This document shows, one piece after another, positions 1 to 6,436 of a stretch of DNA of 7,032 nt (position 1 is the stretch's first letter; each line of letters begins with the position of its first letter). The notes below the pieces were generated by a model, which had not been told where the DNA came from, made no database searches, and was given only the letters and a program-made list of their open reading frames with translations. The stretch comes from CAYNLY01 sp964398225 (GTDB lineage Bacteria; Pseudomonadota; Zetaproteobacteria; Mariprofundales; Mariprofundaceae). Both the position numbers and the translations under genes were made by a program. Where the stretch lies: the NCBI GenBank assembly GCA_964398225.1, contig CAYNLY010000065.1, positions 1-7,032 of the forward strand, given 5' to 3'.

Positions 1-615
1 CTCCAGGCAGGTGTTGCAGTTGTCCAGCCGGACGACGGCCATCGCGCCGCACTTGTCGCACTGGGCGCCCTTTTTCACGGCATCCTCGCCGAGCTTTTCG
101 ATGGCTTCCTTGCGCTTGGCCTCGAGCTCGGGCCTGGCCAGCTGGCCCTCCATCATCCCGATCGAGACCAGGTGCTGCTGGATCACCTCGCCGATCTCGG
201 CGACGATCGAGGGCATGTACTTGCCGCCCTTCTTGTAGTAGCCGCCCCGGGGATCGAAGACGGCCTTCAGCTCCTCGACGAGGAAGTTGATGTCGCCGCC
301 CTTGCGGAAGATCGCCGAAATCACGCGCGTGAGCGCGACGATCCACTGGAAGTGCTCCATGTTCTTCGAGTTGATGAAGATCTCGAACGGCCGGCGCCGC
401 TTGGTTCCGTCCGGAAGCGTTTCGATGACGTCGTTGATCGTGATGTACATCGCATGCTCGGACAGCGGCGTCTTGATCTTGTAGGTCTTGCCCTCGAGCA
501 CATCGTCGCGCTCCAGAAGCGGCGCGATGTGCGCGACCTTCTGCTGCTCCTGCTCCTTGGATTCGGGCTTGACCACCTCGTAGGCGGTGATCTTCTTGTC
601 AATCTTCGTTGCCAT
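1..615 (-). CDS. nrdJb: NrdJb, second subunit of split class II ribonucleotide reductase (3' end outside window)
   Basis: The frame is open from ATG at 615 down to the window edge, giving 205 residues without a stop. AGGAG (626-622) lies 6 nt upstream of the ATG. I recognise the protein as the NrdJb/TSCPD-type partner of adenosylcobalamin-dependent ribonucleotide reductase. The N-terminal segment is lysine- and glutamate-rich (1-45). It is followed by the conserved core around residues 55-150, which includes RRRPFEIFINSKN (74-86) and GGDINFLVEELKAVFDPRGG (106-125). Near the end are two CxxC pairs, C186/C189 and C200/C203, resembling a zinc ribbon or redox tail. Only a short cysteine-rich tail is probably missing. 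In P. aeruginosa NrdJa and NrdJb are both needed for class II activity, so this should act in trans with NrdJa encoded upstream. The role of the cysteines (metal binding or relaying reductant) is inferred. The gene overlaps the upstream small gene by 17 nt. Confidence 0.9.
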   Translation of the reverse strand, partial: MATKIDKKITAYEVVKPESKEQEQQKVAHIAPLLERDDVLEGKTYKIKTPLSEHAMYITINDVIETLPDGTKRRRPFEIFINSKNMEHFQWIVALTRVISAIFRKGGDINFLVEELKAVFDPRGGYYKKGGKYMPSIVAEIGEVIQQHLVSIGMMEGQLARPELEAKRKEAIEKLGEDAVKKGAQCDKCGAMAVVRLDNCNTCLE

Positions 616-802
616 CGTTGTCTCCTGAGTCCGGATTCGTGGGGCCTGCGGCGTCGTTGCGGGCGGGCGAGATGAACCAGACGGGGCTGGTGTTCGGAGC
701 CCCCGCCGGCGTGGCGAGGTATTCGGCGATCAGCTCGCGGACCCGGGCGGCGGGATCGAAGTCCGGGCTGAGCGGGTCGTTCGTGGGGCGGATCCTGGCC
801 AT
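599..802 (-). CDS. Small acidic protein between nrdJa and nrdJb, function unknown
   Basis: 67 codons from ATG (802) to TGA (601-599). I do not recognise the family. The start overlaps the stop of the preceding small gene (TGATG), and the 3' end overlaps the first 17 nt of nrdJb, so the frame fits exactly into the operon. No clear Shine-Dalgarno precedes the ATG, which suggests translation by reinitiation after the upstream gene. The protein has one likely amphipathic helix (PAARVRELIAEYLATP, 17-32), a VWF patch (41-43), and a low-complexity acidic tail rich in D, G and N (57-67). Estimated net charge is about -6, and it contains no lysine. There is no signal peptide or membrane segment, so it is probably cytosolic. 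A role with the reductase is suggested only by position. The frame extends upstream to 970, but that would overlap nearly all of the neighbouring small gene, so the 802 start is preferred. Confidence 0.55.
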   Translation of the reverse strand: MARIRPTNDPLSPDFDPAARVRELIAEYLATPAGAPNTSPVWFISPARNDAAGPTNPDSGDNDGNED

Positions 803-996
803 CAGTGCTGCCGGGCCGCCATCGCCATCAGGCTTGCGCGCAGCGCGACGCGAAGCGCAAGCTCCTGGCAGGCCGCGCGGCGGACGCGCCGGACTCCCGC
901 CCGTTCCGTGCCGTCCGCAAGCGCGGGCATCACCCAGAGATTGATCGGCGGAAACCTCAGTTCCGGCCATTCGATGCTTCTTCCCTCCCCGTGCAT
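802..996 (-). CDS. Small basic protein directly downstream of nrdJa, function unknown
   Basis: 64 codons from ATG (996) to TGA (804-802). A near-perfect AGGAGG (1007-1002) sits 5 nt before this ATG. An in-frame GTG at 1002 would lie inside that Shine-Dalgarno sequence, so ATG 996 is the start. I do not recognise the family. The N-terminal third has a distinctive aromatic/proline segment, EWPELRFPPINLWVMP (9-24). The rest is an arginine-rich helical stretch (31-63) with no lysine. Estimated net charge is about +4. The RBS contains the stop codon of nrdJa, and the stop overlaps the start of the next small gene, so translation is probably coupled to the reductase. No transmembrane segment or signal peptide is evident. 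It could be a small reductase accessory protein, but that rests on position only. The strong RBS and tight packing argue against a chance frame. Confidence 0.62.
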   Translation of the reverse strand: MHGEGRSIEWPELRFPPINLWVMPALADGTERAGVRRVRRAACQELALRVALRASLMAMAARQH

Positions 997-1001
997 CGCC
1001 A

Positions 1002-1008
1002 CCTCCTA
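1002..1008 (-). promoter_or_regulatory. Stop codon/Shine-Dalgarno overlap (TAGGAGG)
   Basis: Read on the minus strand, the sequence is TAGGAGG followed by TGGCG and ATG. The TAG is the nrdJa stop, and its AG begins the AGGAGG ribosome binding site of the next small gene. Ribosomes ending on nrdJa are therefore placed on the next initiation site. This site also fixes the start of the small gene at 996 rather than at the GTG at 1002. Confidence 0.75.
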
Positions 1009-3195
1009 GAACTTGCCGTAGTAGCCTTCCTTGAGGGCGTCGAACAGGTTGGCGGCGGTATGGATCTCGCCGTCGTATTCGACTTCCTCGTTGCCCTTCA
1101 GTTCGACGACCGTGCCGTCCTCAAGCGTGAACCGGTAGATCGTGTTCTCCAGATCCTTTTCCTTGACCAGCACGCCCGAGAACACCTCGGGGTTGAAGCG
1201 GAAGGTCGTGCAGCCCTTCAGGTGGTTCTCGTAGGCGTACATGTAGATGTCCTTGAAGTCCTCGTACGGGAAGTCCGTGGGCACGTTGGCCGTCTTCGAG
1301 ATCGAGGAATCGATCCACTTCTGGGCGGCGGCCTGGATGTCCACATGCTGCTTCGGCGTGATGTCGTCGGCCGAGACGAAGTAGTCGGGAAGCTTCGCCT
1401 CGGGATCGTCCGAAAACGGCATCGCCTTCGGGTTCACGAGCTCGCGGTAGGCCAGAAGCTCGAAGGAGTAGACGTCGATCTGTTCCTTGGTCTTCTTGCC
1501 CTCGCGGATCACGTTGCGCTTGTAGTGATGGGCGAACGACGGCTCGATGCCGTTGGAGGCGTTGTTCGCAAGCGACAGCGAGATCGTGCCCGTCGGCGCA
1601 ATCGAGGTGTGATGCGTGAACCGGCAGCCGTGGCGTTCGAGCTCGGCCAGAAGCTGCGCGTCCTCCTTCCGTCCGGTCTGCGCGAACTTCTGCATGTAGC
1701 GCGAGTAGCGGAGCCAGAGGATGCGCCCCTTCACTTTGTCGCCCACCTTGTAGCCGTCGCGCTCCATTTCCGGACGCTTGGCCAGCATCTCGGGCGTGAC
1801 CTCGTATTCGGCGGCGAGCACCGGCGCCTCGCCCTTTTCCTTCGCAAGCTCCACGCCCACTTCGTAGCCGGTGCGCGCCATCTCGTAGGCCACCTTTTCG
1901 GTGAACTCGAGCGACTCGGGCGAACCGTACGGCACCCGCAGCATCGCGAGCGCGCTGCCCAGGCCCAGAAAGCCCATGCCGTGGCGGCGCTTGTTCATGA
2001 TTTCGCGCCGCTGCTGCTCGAGCGGCAGGCCGTTGATCTCGACGACGTTGTCGAGCATCCGGGTGAACACGCGCACGACCTCGCGGAACGCGTCCCAGTC
2101 GAAGCGCGCGTTTTCGGTGAACGGGTCGCGGACGAACTTGGTGAGGTTCACGCTGCCCAGAAGGCACGCGCCGTAGGGCGGCAGCGGCTGCTCGCCGCAA
2201 GGATTGGTCGCGCGGATCGTTTCGCACCACCAGTTGTTGTTCATTTCGTTGACTTCATCGATCAGGATGAAGCCCGGCTCCGCGTAGTCGTAGGTCGAGG
2301 CCATGATCGTGTCCCACAGCCTGCGGGCCTTGATCGTCCGGTACACCTTGCAGGCCACGCGGCCCTTGTCGTCGTAGGTGTAGTTCGGATTGTTCGCCAG
2401 ATGCGGCATCTCGCGGAAGACGATCTCGACGTCGTCGTCCTCGAGCTCCGCCTTGGATGCGGGGAAGACGAGCTGCCAGTCGCCGTCGGCCTTCACAGCC
2501 TCCATGAAGTCCTTCGTGACCAGCACCGACAGGTTGAACTGCCGGAGCCGCCCGTCCTCGCGCTTGGCGCGGATGAAATCGAAGATGTCGGGATGGGAGA
2601 CGTCGAAGGTGCCCATCTGTGCGCCGCGACGCCCTCCGGCCGACGAGACCGTGAAGCACATCGCGTCGAAGATGTCCATGAACGACAGCGGCCCCGAGGT
2701 GTAGGCGCCCGCGCCCGACACATAGGCGCCCTTCGGCCGCAGCGTGGAAAACTCGTAGCCGATGCCGCAGCCGGCCTTCAGCGTGAGGCCCGCCTCGCGC
2801 ACCATCGTCAGGATGCCGTCCATCGAGTCGGGAATCGTGCCGGAAACCGTGCAGTTGATCGTGGAGGTCGCGGGCTTGTGTTCCTGCGCGCCGGCGTTGG
2901 ACACGATGCGCCCGGCCGGAATCGCTCCGTTCTGGAGCGCCCAGAGGAAACGCTGATACCAGTGCTCGCGCACGTCCTCGTCTTCGATGTCGGCCAGAGC
3001 CCGGGCCACCCGCCGGTAGGTGTCCTCGATGGTTTTGTCCACCGGACGGCCCTTCTTGTCCTTGAGCCGGTATTTCTTGTCCCAGATGTCCTGGCTTGCC
3101 GGCTGCAGCGGGATTTCGGCCGCCCGGATGCCGGCCATCGGATCCGGCGCGTCGCTCGTGCTCGTCCCTCCGGCCTTCCTGACGATTGCGCTCAT
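1006..3195 (-). CDS. nrdJa: NrdJa, catalytic subunit of adenosylcobalamin-dependent (class II) ribonucleotide reductase
   Basis: 729 residues from ATG 3195 to TAG (1008-1006), reducing ribonucleotides to deoxyribonucleotides in the cytosol with an adenosylcobalamin-derived thiyl radical. The family motifs are clear. INCTVSG holds C115, one of the reductant cysteines. NPCGEQ (331-336) carries N331, radical C333 and E335. C344 follows 11 residues later, the same spacing as I recall for Thermotoga NrdJ. SIAPTGTISL (531-540) is the phosphate-binding loop, followed by SISKTANVP (631-639) and KGCTTFRFNPE (660-670). No second metal-dependent subunit gene is needed. The N-terminus lacks a recognisable ATP-cone, so overall activity control by dATP is not evident. 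The redox tail of one-piece NrdJ is absent and is supplied by NrdJb. GAGGGGGAG (3212-3204) lies 8 nt before the ATG. The frame stays open upstream to 4182, but that part is antisense to ubiE and precedes the promoter, so it is excluded. Confidence 0.96.
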   Translation of the reverse strand: MSAIVRKAGGTSTSDAPDPMAGIRAAEIPLQPASQDIWDKKYRLKDKKGRPVDKTIEDTYRRVARALADIEDEDVREHWYQRFLWALQNGAIPAGRIVSNAGAQEHKPATSTINCTVSGTIPDSMDGILTMVREAGLTLKAGCGIGYEFSTLRPKGAYVSGAGAYTSGPLSFMDIFDAMCFTVSSAGGRRGAQMGTFDVSHPDIFDFIRAKREDGRLRQFNLSVLVTKDFMEAVKADGDWQLVFPASKAELEDDDVEIVFREMPHLANNPNYTYDDKGRVACKVYRTIKARRLWDTIMASTYDYAEPGFILIDEVNEMNNNWWCETIRATNPCGEQPLPPYGACLLGSVNLTKFVRDPFTENARFDWDAFREVVRVFTRMLDNVVEINGLPLEQQRREIMNKRRHGMGFLGLGSALAMLRVPYGSPESLEFTEKVAYEMARTGYEVGVELAKEKGEAPVLAAEYEVTPEMLAKRPEMERDGYKVGDKVKGRILWLRYSRYMQKFAQTGRKEDAQLLAELERHGCRFTHHTSIAPTGTISLSLANNASNGIEPSFAHHYKRNVIREGKKTKEQIDVYSFELLAYRELVNPKAMPFSDDPEAKLPDYFVSADDITPKQHVDIQAAAQKWIDSSISKTANVPTDFPYEDFKDIYMYAYENHLKGCTTFRFNPEVFSGVLVKEKDLENTIYRFTLEDGTVVELKGNEEVEYDGEIHTAANLFDALKEGYYGKF

Positions 3196-3264
3196 AAGCC
3201 TGGCTCCCCCTCGCGTTGTATCGTTGAATCGGCGGAATGCCGCTCCCCGTGTTCGATGCGGCCA

Positions 3265-3293
3265 AGCATGGGGCACAACATCTTGGGTGTCAA
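3265..3293 (-). promoter_or_regulatory. Putative sigma70-type promoter of the nrdJ operon
   Basis: On the minus strand, TTGACA (3293-3288) matches the -35 consensus exactly. It is followed after 17 bp by CATGCT (3270-3265), a weak -10 sharing 3 of 6 positions with TATAAT. Transcription would start near 3258, leaving a leader of roughly 60 nt before nrdJa with a small GCGG/CCGC hairpin (3243-3232). The exact -35, the ideal spacing and the NrdR-like box inside the spacer support the call. The weak -10 lowers certainty. Confidence 0.55.
3273..3288. promoter_or_regulatory. Candidate NrdR box 1
   Basis: GCACAACATCTTGGGT matches 12 of 16 positions of the NrdR consensus ACACWATATATWGTGT. NrdR is the zinc-finger/ATP-cone repressor that senses (d)NTPs and controls ribonucleotide reductase genes in most bacteria. 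The box almost fills the spacer between the putative -35 and -10 of the nrdJ promoter, where bound repressor would exclude RNA polymerase. Confidence 0.6.
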
Positions 3294-3304
3294 GCGTGGA
3301 TCGG

Positions 3305-3320
3305 GCGCTACAAGTTGCGC
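3305..3320. promoter_or_regulatory. Candidate NrdR box 2 (weaker)
   Basis: GCGCTACAAGTTGCGC is an imperfect palindrome matching 9 of 16 positions of the NrdR consensus. It starts 32 bp from box 1, about three helical turns. NrdR operators are typically tandem boxes on the same DNA face with this kind of spacing. Alone the match would be unconvincing; phasing with box 1 upstream of the -35 is the main support. Confidence 0.4.
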
Positions 3321-3346
3321 TTTTGCCCTCACATTCCATGCACGCG

Positions 3347-3355
3347 TTGTCCACA
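3347..3355 (+). promoter_or_regulatory. DnaA-box-like 9-mer
   Basis: TTGTCCACA differs at one position from the E. coli DnaA box TTATCCACA and equals the form favoured in GC-rich Streptomyces. It lies about 90 bp upstream of the inferred nrdJ start and 78 bp before ubiE. DnaA is known to act on the nrdAB promoter of E. coli. A single 9-mer can occur by chance, so this is tentative. Confidence 0.3.
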
Positions 3356-3432
3356 GGATGTTCGCGGTGCGGGGGCGCTTCGAGCTTCCGGCGTTGGAGC
3401 GGGGCGGCGCTCTTGCTACGATGCGGGGCTCG

Positions 3433-4200
3433 ATGAGCAGCGAGGGCATGGACAGGGATTCCGCGACGCATTTCGGCTACCAGCAGGTGGCCCCGGCCGA
3501 GAAGGTGCGCCGGGTGATGGGCGTGTTCTCGAACGTCGCCGACAAGTACGACCTGATGAACGACCTGATGAGCGGCGGGCTGCACCGGCTGTGGAAGCGC
3601 CGGATGGTTCGCGAGGCGCAGGTTGGCGCGGGGTCCCGGGTGCTCGATGTCGCGGCGGGTTCCGGCGATGTGGCGATTCTGCTGGCGCGCAAGGTGGCGC
3701 CGGGCGGCCGCGTCGTGCTGACCGACCTGAACGGCCCGATGCTGGCCGAGGGCGCGCGCCGCGTGCTCGATGCGGGGCTGTTGCCGGGCCGGGCCGACTG
3801 CATCCAGGCCGACGGGATGCGGCTGCCGTTCGCCGACCGCAGCTTCGACTGCGTGACGATCGCCTTCGGGATCCGCAACTTTCTCGACATCGAGGCGGGG
3901 CTCGCCGAGTTTCATCGCGTGCTCCGGCCCGGCGGTCAGTTTCTGTGCCTGGAGTTTTCGCGTCCGGTGCTGCCGGTTCTGGACTGGCTGTACGACGCCT
4001 ATTCGTTCAATGTCATTCCGCAGCTCGGCGAGTGGGTCGCGCAGGATCGGGCCTCCTATCAGTATCTGGTCGAATCGATCCGCCGCTTTCCGCACCAGCG
4101 CCGGTTTGCGCGCCTGATCGAGCGGGCCGGTTTCGGCGTCGTGCGCTGGGACAATCTGACCGGCGGCATTGTCGCGCTGCATCGGGGGTATCGGATATGA
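3433..4200 (+). CDS. ubiE: UbiE, ubiquinone/menaquinone biosynthesis C-methyltransferase
   Basis: 255 residues, against about 251 in E. coli. The enzyme methylates the benzoquinol ring carbon of ubiquinone precursors (and demethylmenaquinol where present) using S-adenosylmethionine. Landmarks in order are THFGYQQV (12-19); the UbiE signature KYDLMNDLMSGGLHRLWK (38-55); SAM-binding motif I, VLDVAAGSGD (70-79); LTDLN (96-100); the second signature FHRVLRPGG (160-168); AYSFNVIPQLG (189-199); SYQYLVESIRRFP (208-220); and the C-terminal GGIVALHRGYRI. The start is uncertain. ATG 3433 is chosen, with only a GGGG at 3425-3428 before it. ATG 3448 gives 250 residues, very close to E. coli, but its GAGGG is just 1 nt away. 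ATG 3421 is also in frame. The frame is open far upstream to 805, but that part is antisense to nrdJa. It is the first gene of a ubiE-ubiJ-ubiB operon divergent from nrdJ. I could not identify its promoter. Confidence 0.95.
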   Translation: MSSEGMDRDSATHFGYQQVAPAEKVRRVMGVFSNVADKYDLMNDLMSGGLHRLWKRRMVREAQVGAGSRVLDVAAGSGDVAILLARKVAPGGRVVLTDLNGPMLAEGARRVLDAGLLPGRADCIQADGMRLPFADRSFDCVTIAFGIRNFLDIEAGLAEFHRVLRPGGQFLCLEFSRPVLPVLDWLYDAYSFNVIPQLGEWVAQDRASYQYLVESIRRFPHQRRFARLIERAGFGVVRWDNLTGGIVALHRGYRI

Positions 4201-4841
4201 GCGTGATGTTTCTTCCGCTGCGGCTGATTCCGGTGCCGGTGCAGTGCGTCGTGCTGGCCACGGTGTTCGACCTCGTGCTTCGCCGCCGGCCGGATCTGCT
4301 GCCGCATCTCGAGGAACTCGACGGGCGCGTGCTGCGCCTGAAGGTCACGGATGTCGGCAGCGTGATGTTTCTCGTGTTCGAGGGCGGGCGGATCGCGGTG
4401 CATCCGGTCGTCGAGGCAAGTCCCGACGTCCGCATCGAGGGAACGGCCGCGGGCTTTGCCCGGCTGACCTTCGGCGGCGAGGACCCGGACGACCTGGTCA
4501 TGGCCCGCGCGCTGAAGCTGAGCGGCGATTCCGATGCGATGCTCCGCTTCAAGAAGCTGTTTGCCGCGCTCGATCTCGACTGGGAGCGGGAACTCCGGGC
4601 CGCGTTCGGCGACTTTTTCGGCGCCCGGGTGGCGAAGGCCGCGCGCGCGCTCGTGGCCGCCGAGGAACGGCTCGAGCAGGGGGCGAAAGAGGCCGTGCGC
4701 GCGGGACTCAAATCGCTCGACGTGCCGGACGGGGCGCGGCTCGAACAGTGGCAGGCGGGGGTCGAGCATCTGCGCCACCGGATCAGCCGCCTCAAGGGGC
4801 GGGTCACGAGGCTTGAACACCGGCTCGGGGAGGATCGGTGA
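4197..4841 (+). CDS. ubiJ: UbiJ, SCP2-domain ubiquinone biosynthesis accessory factor
   Basis: 214 residues (E. coli UbiJ is about 201). The ATG overlaps the ubiE stop in ATGA, and GGGGG (4184-4188) lies 8 nt upstream; a second in-frame ATG at 4206 is possible. Residues about 15-115 form the SCP2-like lipid-binding fold, including LDGRVLRLKVTDVG (41-54) and the conserved block LSGDSDAMLRFKKLFAALD (108-126), then DWERELRAAFGD (128-139). The C-terminal third (143-214) is charged and helical, with a probable coiled coil at about 181-214. In E. coli, UbiJ with UbiK and the late hydroxylases and methyltransferases forms the soluble Ubi complex, binding polyprenyl intermediates during ring modification. 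Sequence identity between UbiJ proteins is low, so position between ubiE and ubiB is important support. Confidence 0.9.
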   Translation: MSVMFLPLRLIPVPVQCVVLATVFDLVLRRRPDLLPHLEELDGRVLRLKVTDVGSVMFLVFEGGRIAVHPVVEASPDVRIEGTAAGFARLTFGGEDPDDLVMARALKLSGDSDAMLRFKKLFAALDLDWERELRAAFGDFFGARVAKAARALVAAEERLEQGAKEAVRAGLKSLDVPDGARLEQWQAGVEHLRHRISRLKGRVTRLEHRLGEDR

Positions 4842-6436
4842 GGCTTCCCTCGGGTCTGCGCCGGAACCTCCGGCTTCTTTACATCACGCATGTGCTCGTC
4901 AACCACGGCCTGGCGGCGCTGGCCGCCCGGATGCATCTGTTCTATCCGTATGCCTGGCTTGCGCGGCTGTTCACCGGCGACGAGCTGCCGCGGGATCTGG
5001 GCGCGCAGATCCGGCATGCGCTCGAAAAGCTCGGGCCCACGTTCATCAAGTTCGGTCAGATGCTGTCCACGCGCGTGGATCTCTTGCCGCTGGATGTCGC
5101 GCTGGAGCTCAAGAAGCTTCAGGACGAGGTGCCGCCCGAGCCGTTCGAGCGCGTGCGCGAGGTGATCGAGCGGGCGTTCCGCAAGCCGATCACCGGCGAG
5201 GGCGGGGTGTTCGCAAGCTTCGAGGAGCGGCCGGTGGCGGCCGCCTCGATCGCCCAGGTCCATTTCGCGACGCTCGCCGATGGCCGAAAGGTGGCCGTGA
5301 AGGTGCGCCGGCCGCAGATTGCGCGCACGATTCAGGCCGATCTCGACATCCTCCGGCTGCTTGCCGCGCTGTTCGACCGCTACTTTCCGGAATACCGGCG
5401 GCTGAAGGCGCCCGAGGTCGTCGAGGAGTTCGCGCAGACGATCACCGGCGAGCTGAACCTGCGCGCGGAGGGCGCGCATGCCGGCCGCTTCGCGGAGAAT
5501 CTTGCCGATGTGGACGGCGTGCGCGTACCCGAGGTGCTCTGGGACTACACGACGACCGAGGTGCTGACCACCGAGCGCATCTCCGGCATTCCGATCGATG
5601 AGCGGGCGAAGCTTGTGGCCGCGGGCCACGACTGCCTGAAGCTCTGCGAGCGCGCGGCCACGCTGTTTTTCCACATGGTCTTCGTGGACGGCTACTTCCA
5701 TGCCGACATGCATCCGGGCAACATCTTCGTGGCCGACAACGGCGACATCGTGCTCGTCGATTTCGGCATCGTCGGCCGCCTGGACATGAAGAGCCGGCGT
5801 TATCTCGCCGACATGCTGCTCGCCTTTCTGAAGGAGGACTACCGGCGCGCGGCCGAGGTGCACCTCGAGGCGGGCTACGTGCCGCCGGACACCGACGTTT
5901 CCGCGTTCGAGGATGCGCTGCGCGAGATCGCCGTGCCGATCTTCAACCGCCCGCTGCGCGAGATTTCGATCGCCGAGCTGCTCTTGTGCATGTTCGCCGT
6001 GACCGAGCGTTTCCAGATGGAAACCCAGCCGCAGCTGCTTCTTCTGCAGAAGACGATGGTCGTCATCGAGGGCGTGGCCCGGGAGCTTGCCGATCAGGCG
6101 AACATCTGGGAACTCGCGCGGCCGCTGGTCAGCGACTGGATGGCCCGGCACATGGGGCCGCGCGGCCGGGCCGAGGCGATGGCCGAGGAGCTGCGCGCGC
6201 AGCTGCGCGACTGGATGCTGCTGCCGCGGAAGATCGAGACGCTTGCCCGGGAGTATGGGGAGGCGGGGGTCGGGAGTTCCGGCGCCCGGTCGAACGTGCG
6301 GGCCGGCGGGGCGATGCTCGTGGGGCTTTCCTCGGCCGGGCTCGGGTTTGCGGCCACGGCGGGTGCGCCCGCCTGGGGCTTTGCGCTGGCGGGCCTCGCG
6401 CTTGCCTGGGGGCTGTGGTGGGTGCTGCGCGACTGA
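4838..6436 (+). CDS. ubiB: UbiB, ABC1/ADCK-family atypical kinase/ATPase of ubiquinone biosynthesis
   Basis: 532 residues from a GTG start that overlaps the ubiJ stop (GTGA); GGGGAGGA (4827-4834) is 3 nt upstream. Family hallmarks are the KxGQ motif KFGQ (71-74); the alanine-rich loop AAASIAQVH (134-142) replacing a kinase P-loop; the nucleotide-binding lysine in VAVKVRRP (K155); the ELN form of the ExD motif (205-207, as in E. coli); HADMHPGN (288-295) with catalytic-loop D290; and metal-binding DFG (308-310). A conserved region, METQPQLLLLQKTMVVIEG (394-412), follows. The C-terminal 45 residues hold two hydrophobic segments (about 490-508 and 512-529), the membrane anchor typical of UbiB. 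UbiB proteins have ATPase activity and are thought to extract or deliver lipid-buried precursors to the Ubi enzymes. EGAH (211-214) replaces the more usual EsAN or EaAN. It is the last gene of the ubi operon. Confidence 0.96.
   Translation: MRLPSGLRRNLRLLYITHVLVNHGLAALAARMHLFYPYAWLARLFTGDELPRDLGAQIRHALEKLGPTFIKFGQMLSTRVDLLPLDVALELKKLQDEVPPEPFERVREVIERAFRKPITGEGGVFASFEERPVAAASIAQVHFATLADGRKVAVKVRRPQIARTIQADLDILRLLAALFDRYFPEYRRLKAPEVVEEFAQTITGELNLRAEGAHAGRFAENLADVDGVRVPEVLWDYTTTEVLTTERISGIPIDERAKLVAAGHDCLKLCERAATLFFHMVFVDGYFHADMHPGNIFVADNGDIVLVDFGIVGRLDMKSRRYLADMLLAFLKEDYRRAAEVHLEAGYVPPDTDVSAFEDALREIAVPIFNRPLREISIAELLLCMFAVTERFQMETQPQLLLLQKTMVVIEGVARELADQANIWELARPLVSDWMARHMGPRGRAEAMAEELRAQLRDWMLLPRKIETLAREYGEAGVGSSGARSNVRAGGAMLVGLSSAGLGFAATAGAPAWGFALAGLALAWGLWWVLRD

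Noticed and set aside
172..675. 167-codon plus-strand frame antisense to nrdJb
   Set aside because: Lies opposite the conserved nrdJb frame and has leucine/arginine/aspartate-rich shadow composition.
803..970. N-terminal extension of the second small gene to 970
   Set aside because: It would overlap nearly all of the first small gene. The TGATG junction at 802 is the better start.
1000..1002. GTG start for the first small gene
   Set aside because: The GTG lies within the AGGAGG Shine-Dalgarno sequence; ATG 996 has ideal spacing.
599..1005. NrdJ split explained as a frameshift or sequencing error in a one-piece gene
   Set aside because: NrdJa ends in its normal C-terminal YYGKF-type tail, NrdJb has its own RBS and start, and about 390 nt of coupled small frames separate them. 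Split NrdJ is known in gammaproteobacteria.
805..3432. Very long plus-strand open frame leading into ubiE
   Set aside because: It is antisense to the confident nrdJa gene, has an arginine/histidine/valine-rich shadow composition, and lacks recognisable domains before the UbiE start. High GC with strong third-position bias keeps the opposite frame open.
3196..3432. Cobalamin riboswitch upstream of the B12-dependent reductase
   Set aside because: No B12-box sequence (GCCACTG-type) is present on the nrdJ strand, and the inferred leader of about 60 nt is too short for this aptamer.
3196..4182. Upstream extension of the nrdJa frame
   Set aside because: It crosses the promoter region and is antisense to ubiE; ATG 3195 has a good RBS and gives the family's usual length.
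4013..6151. 712-codon minus-strand open frame across ubiE, ubiJ and ubiB
   Set aside because: Shadow of three confidently identified plus-strand genes; low-complexity R/S/H-rich translation and no motif or RBS context.
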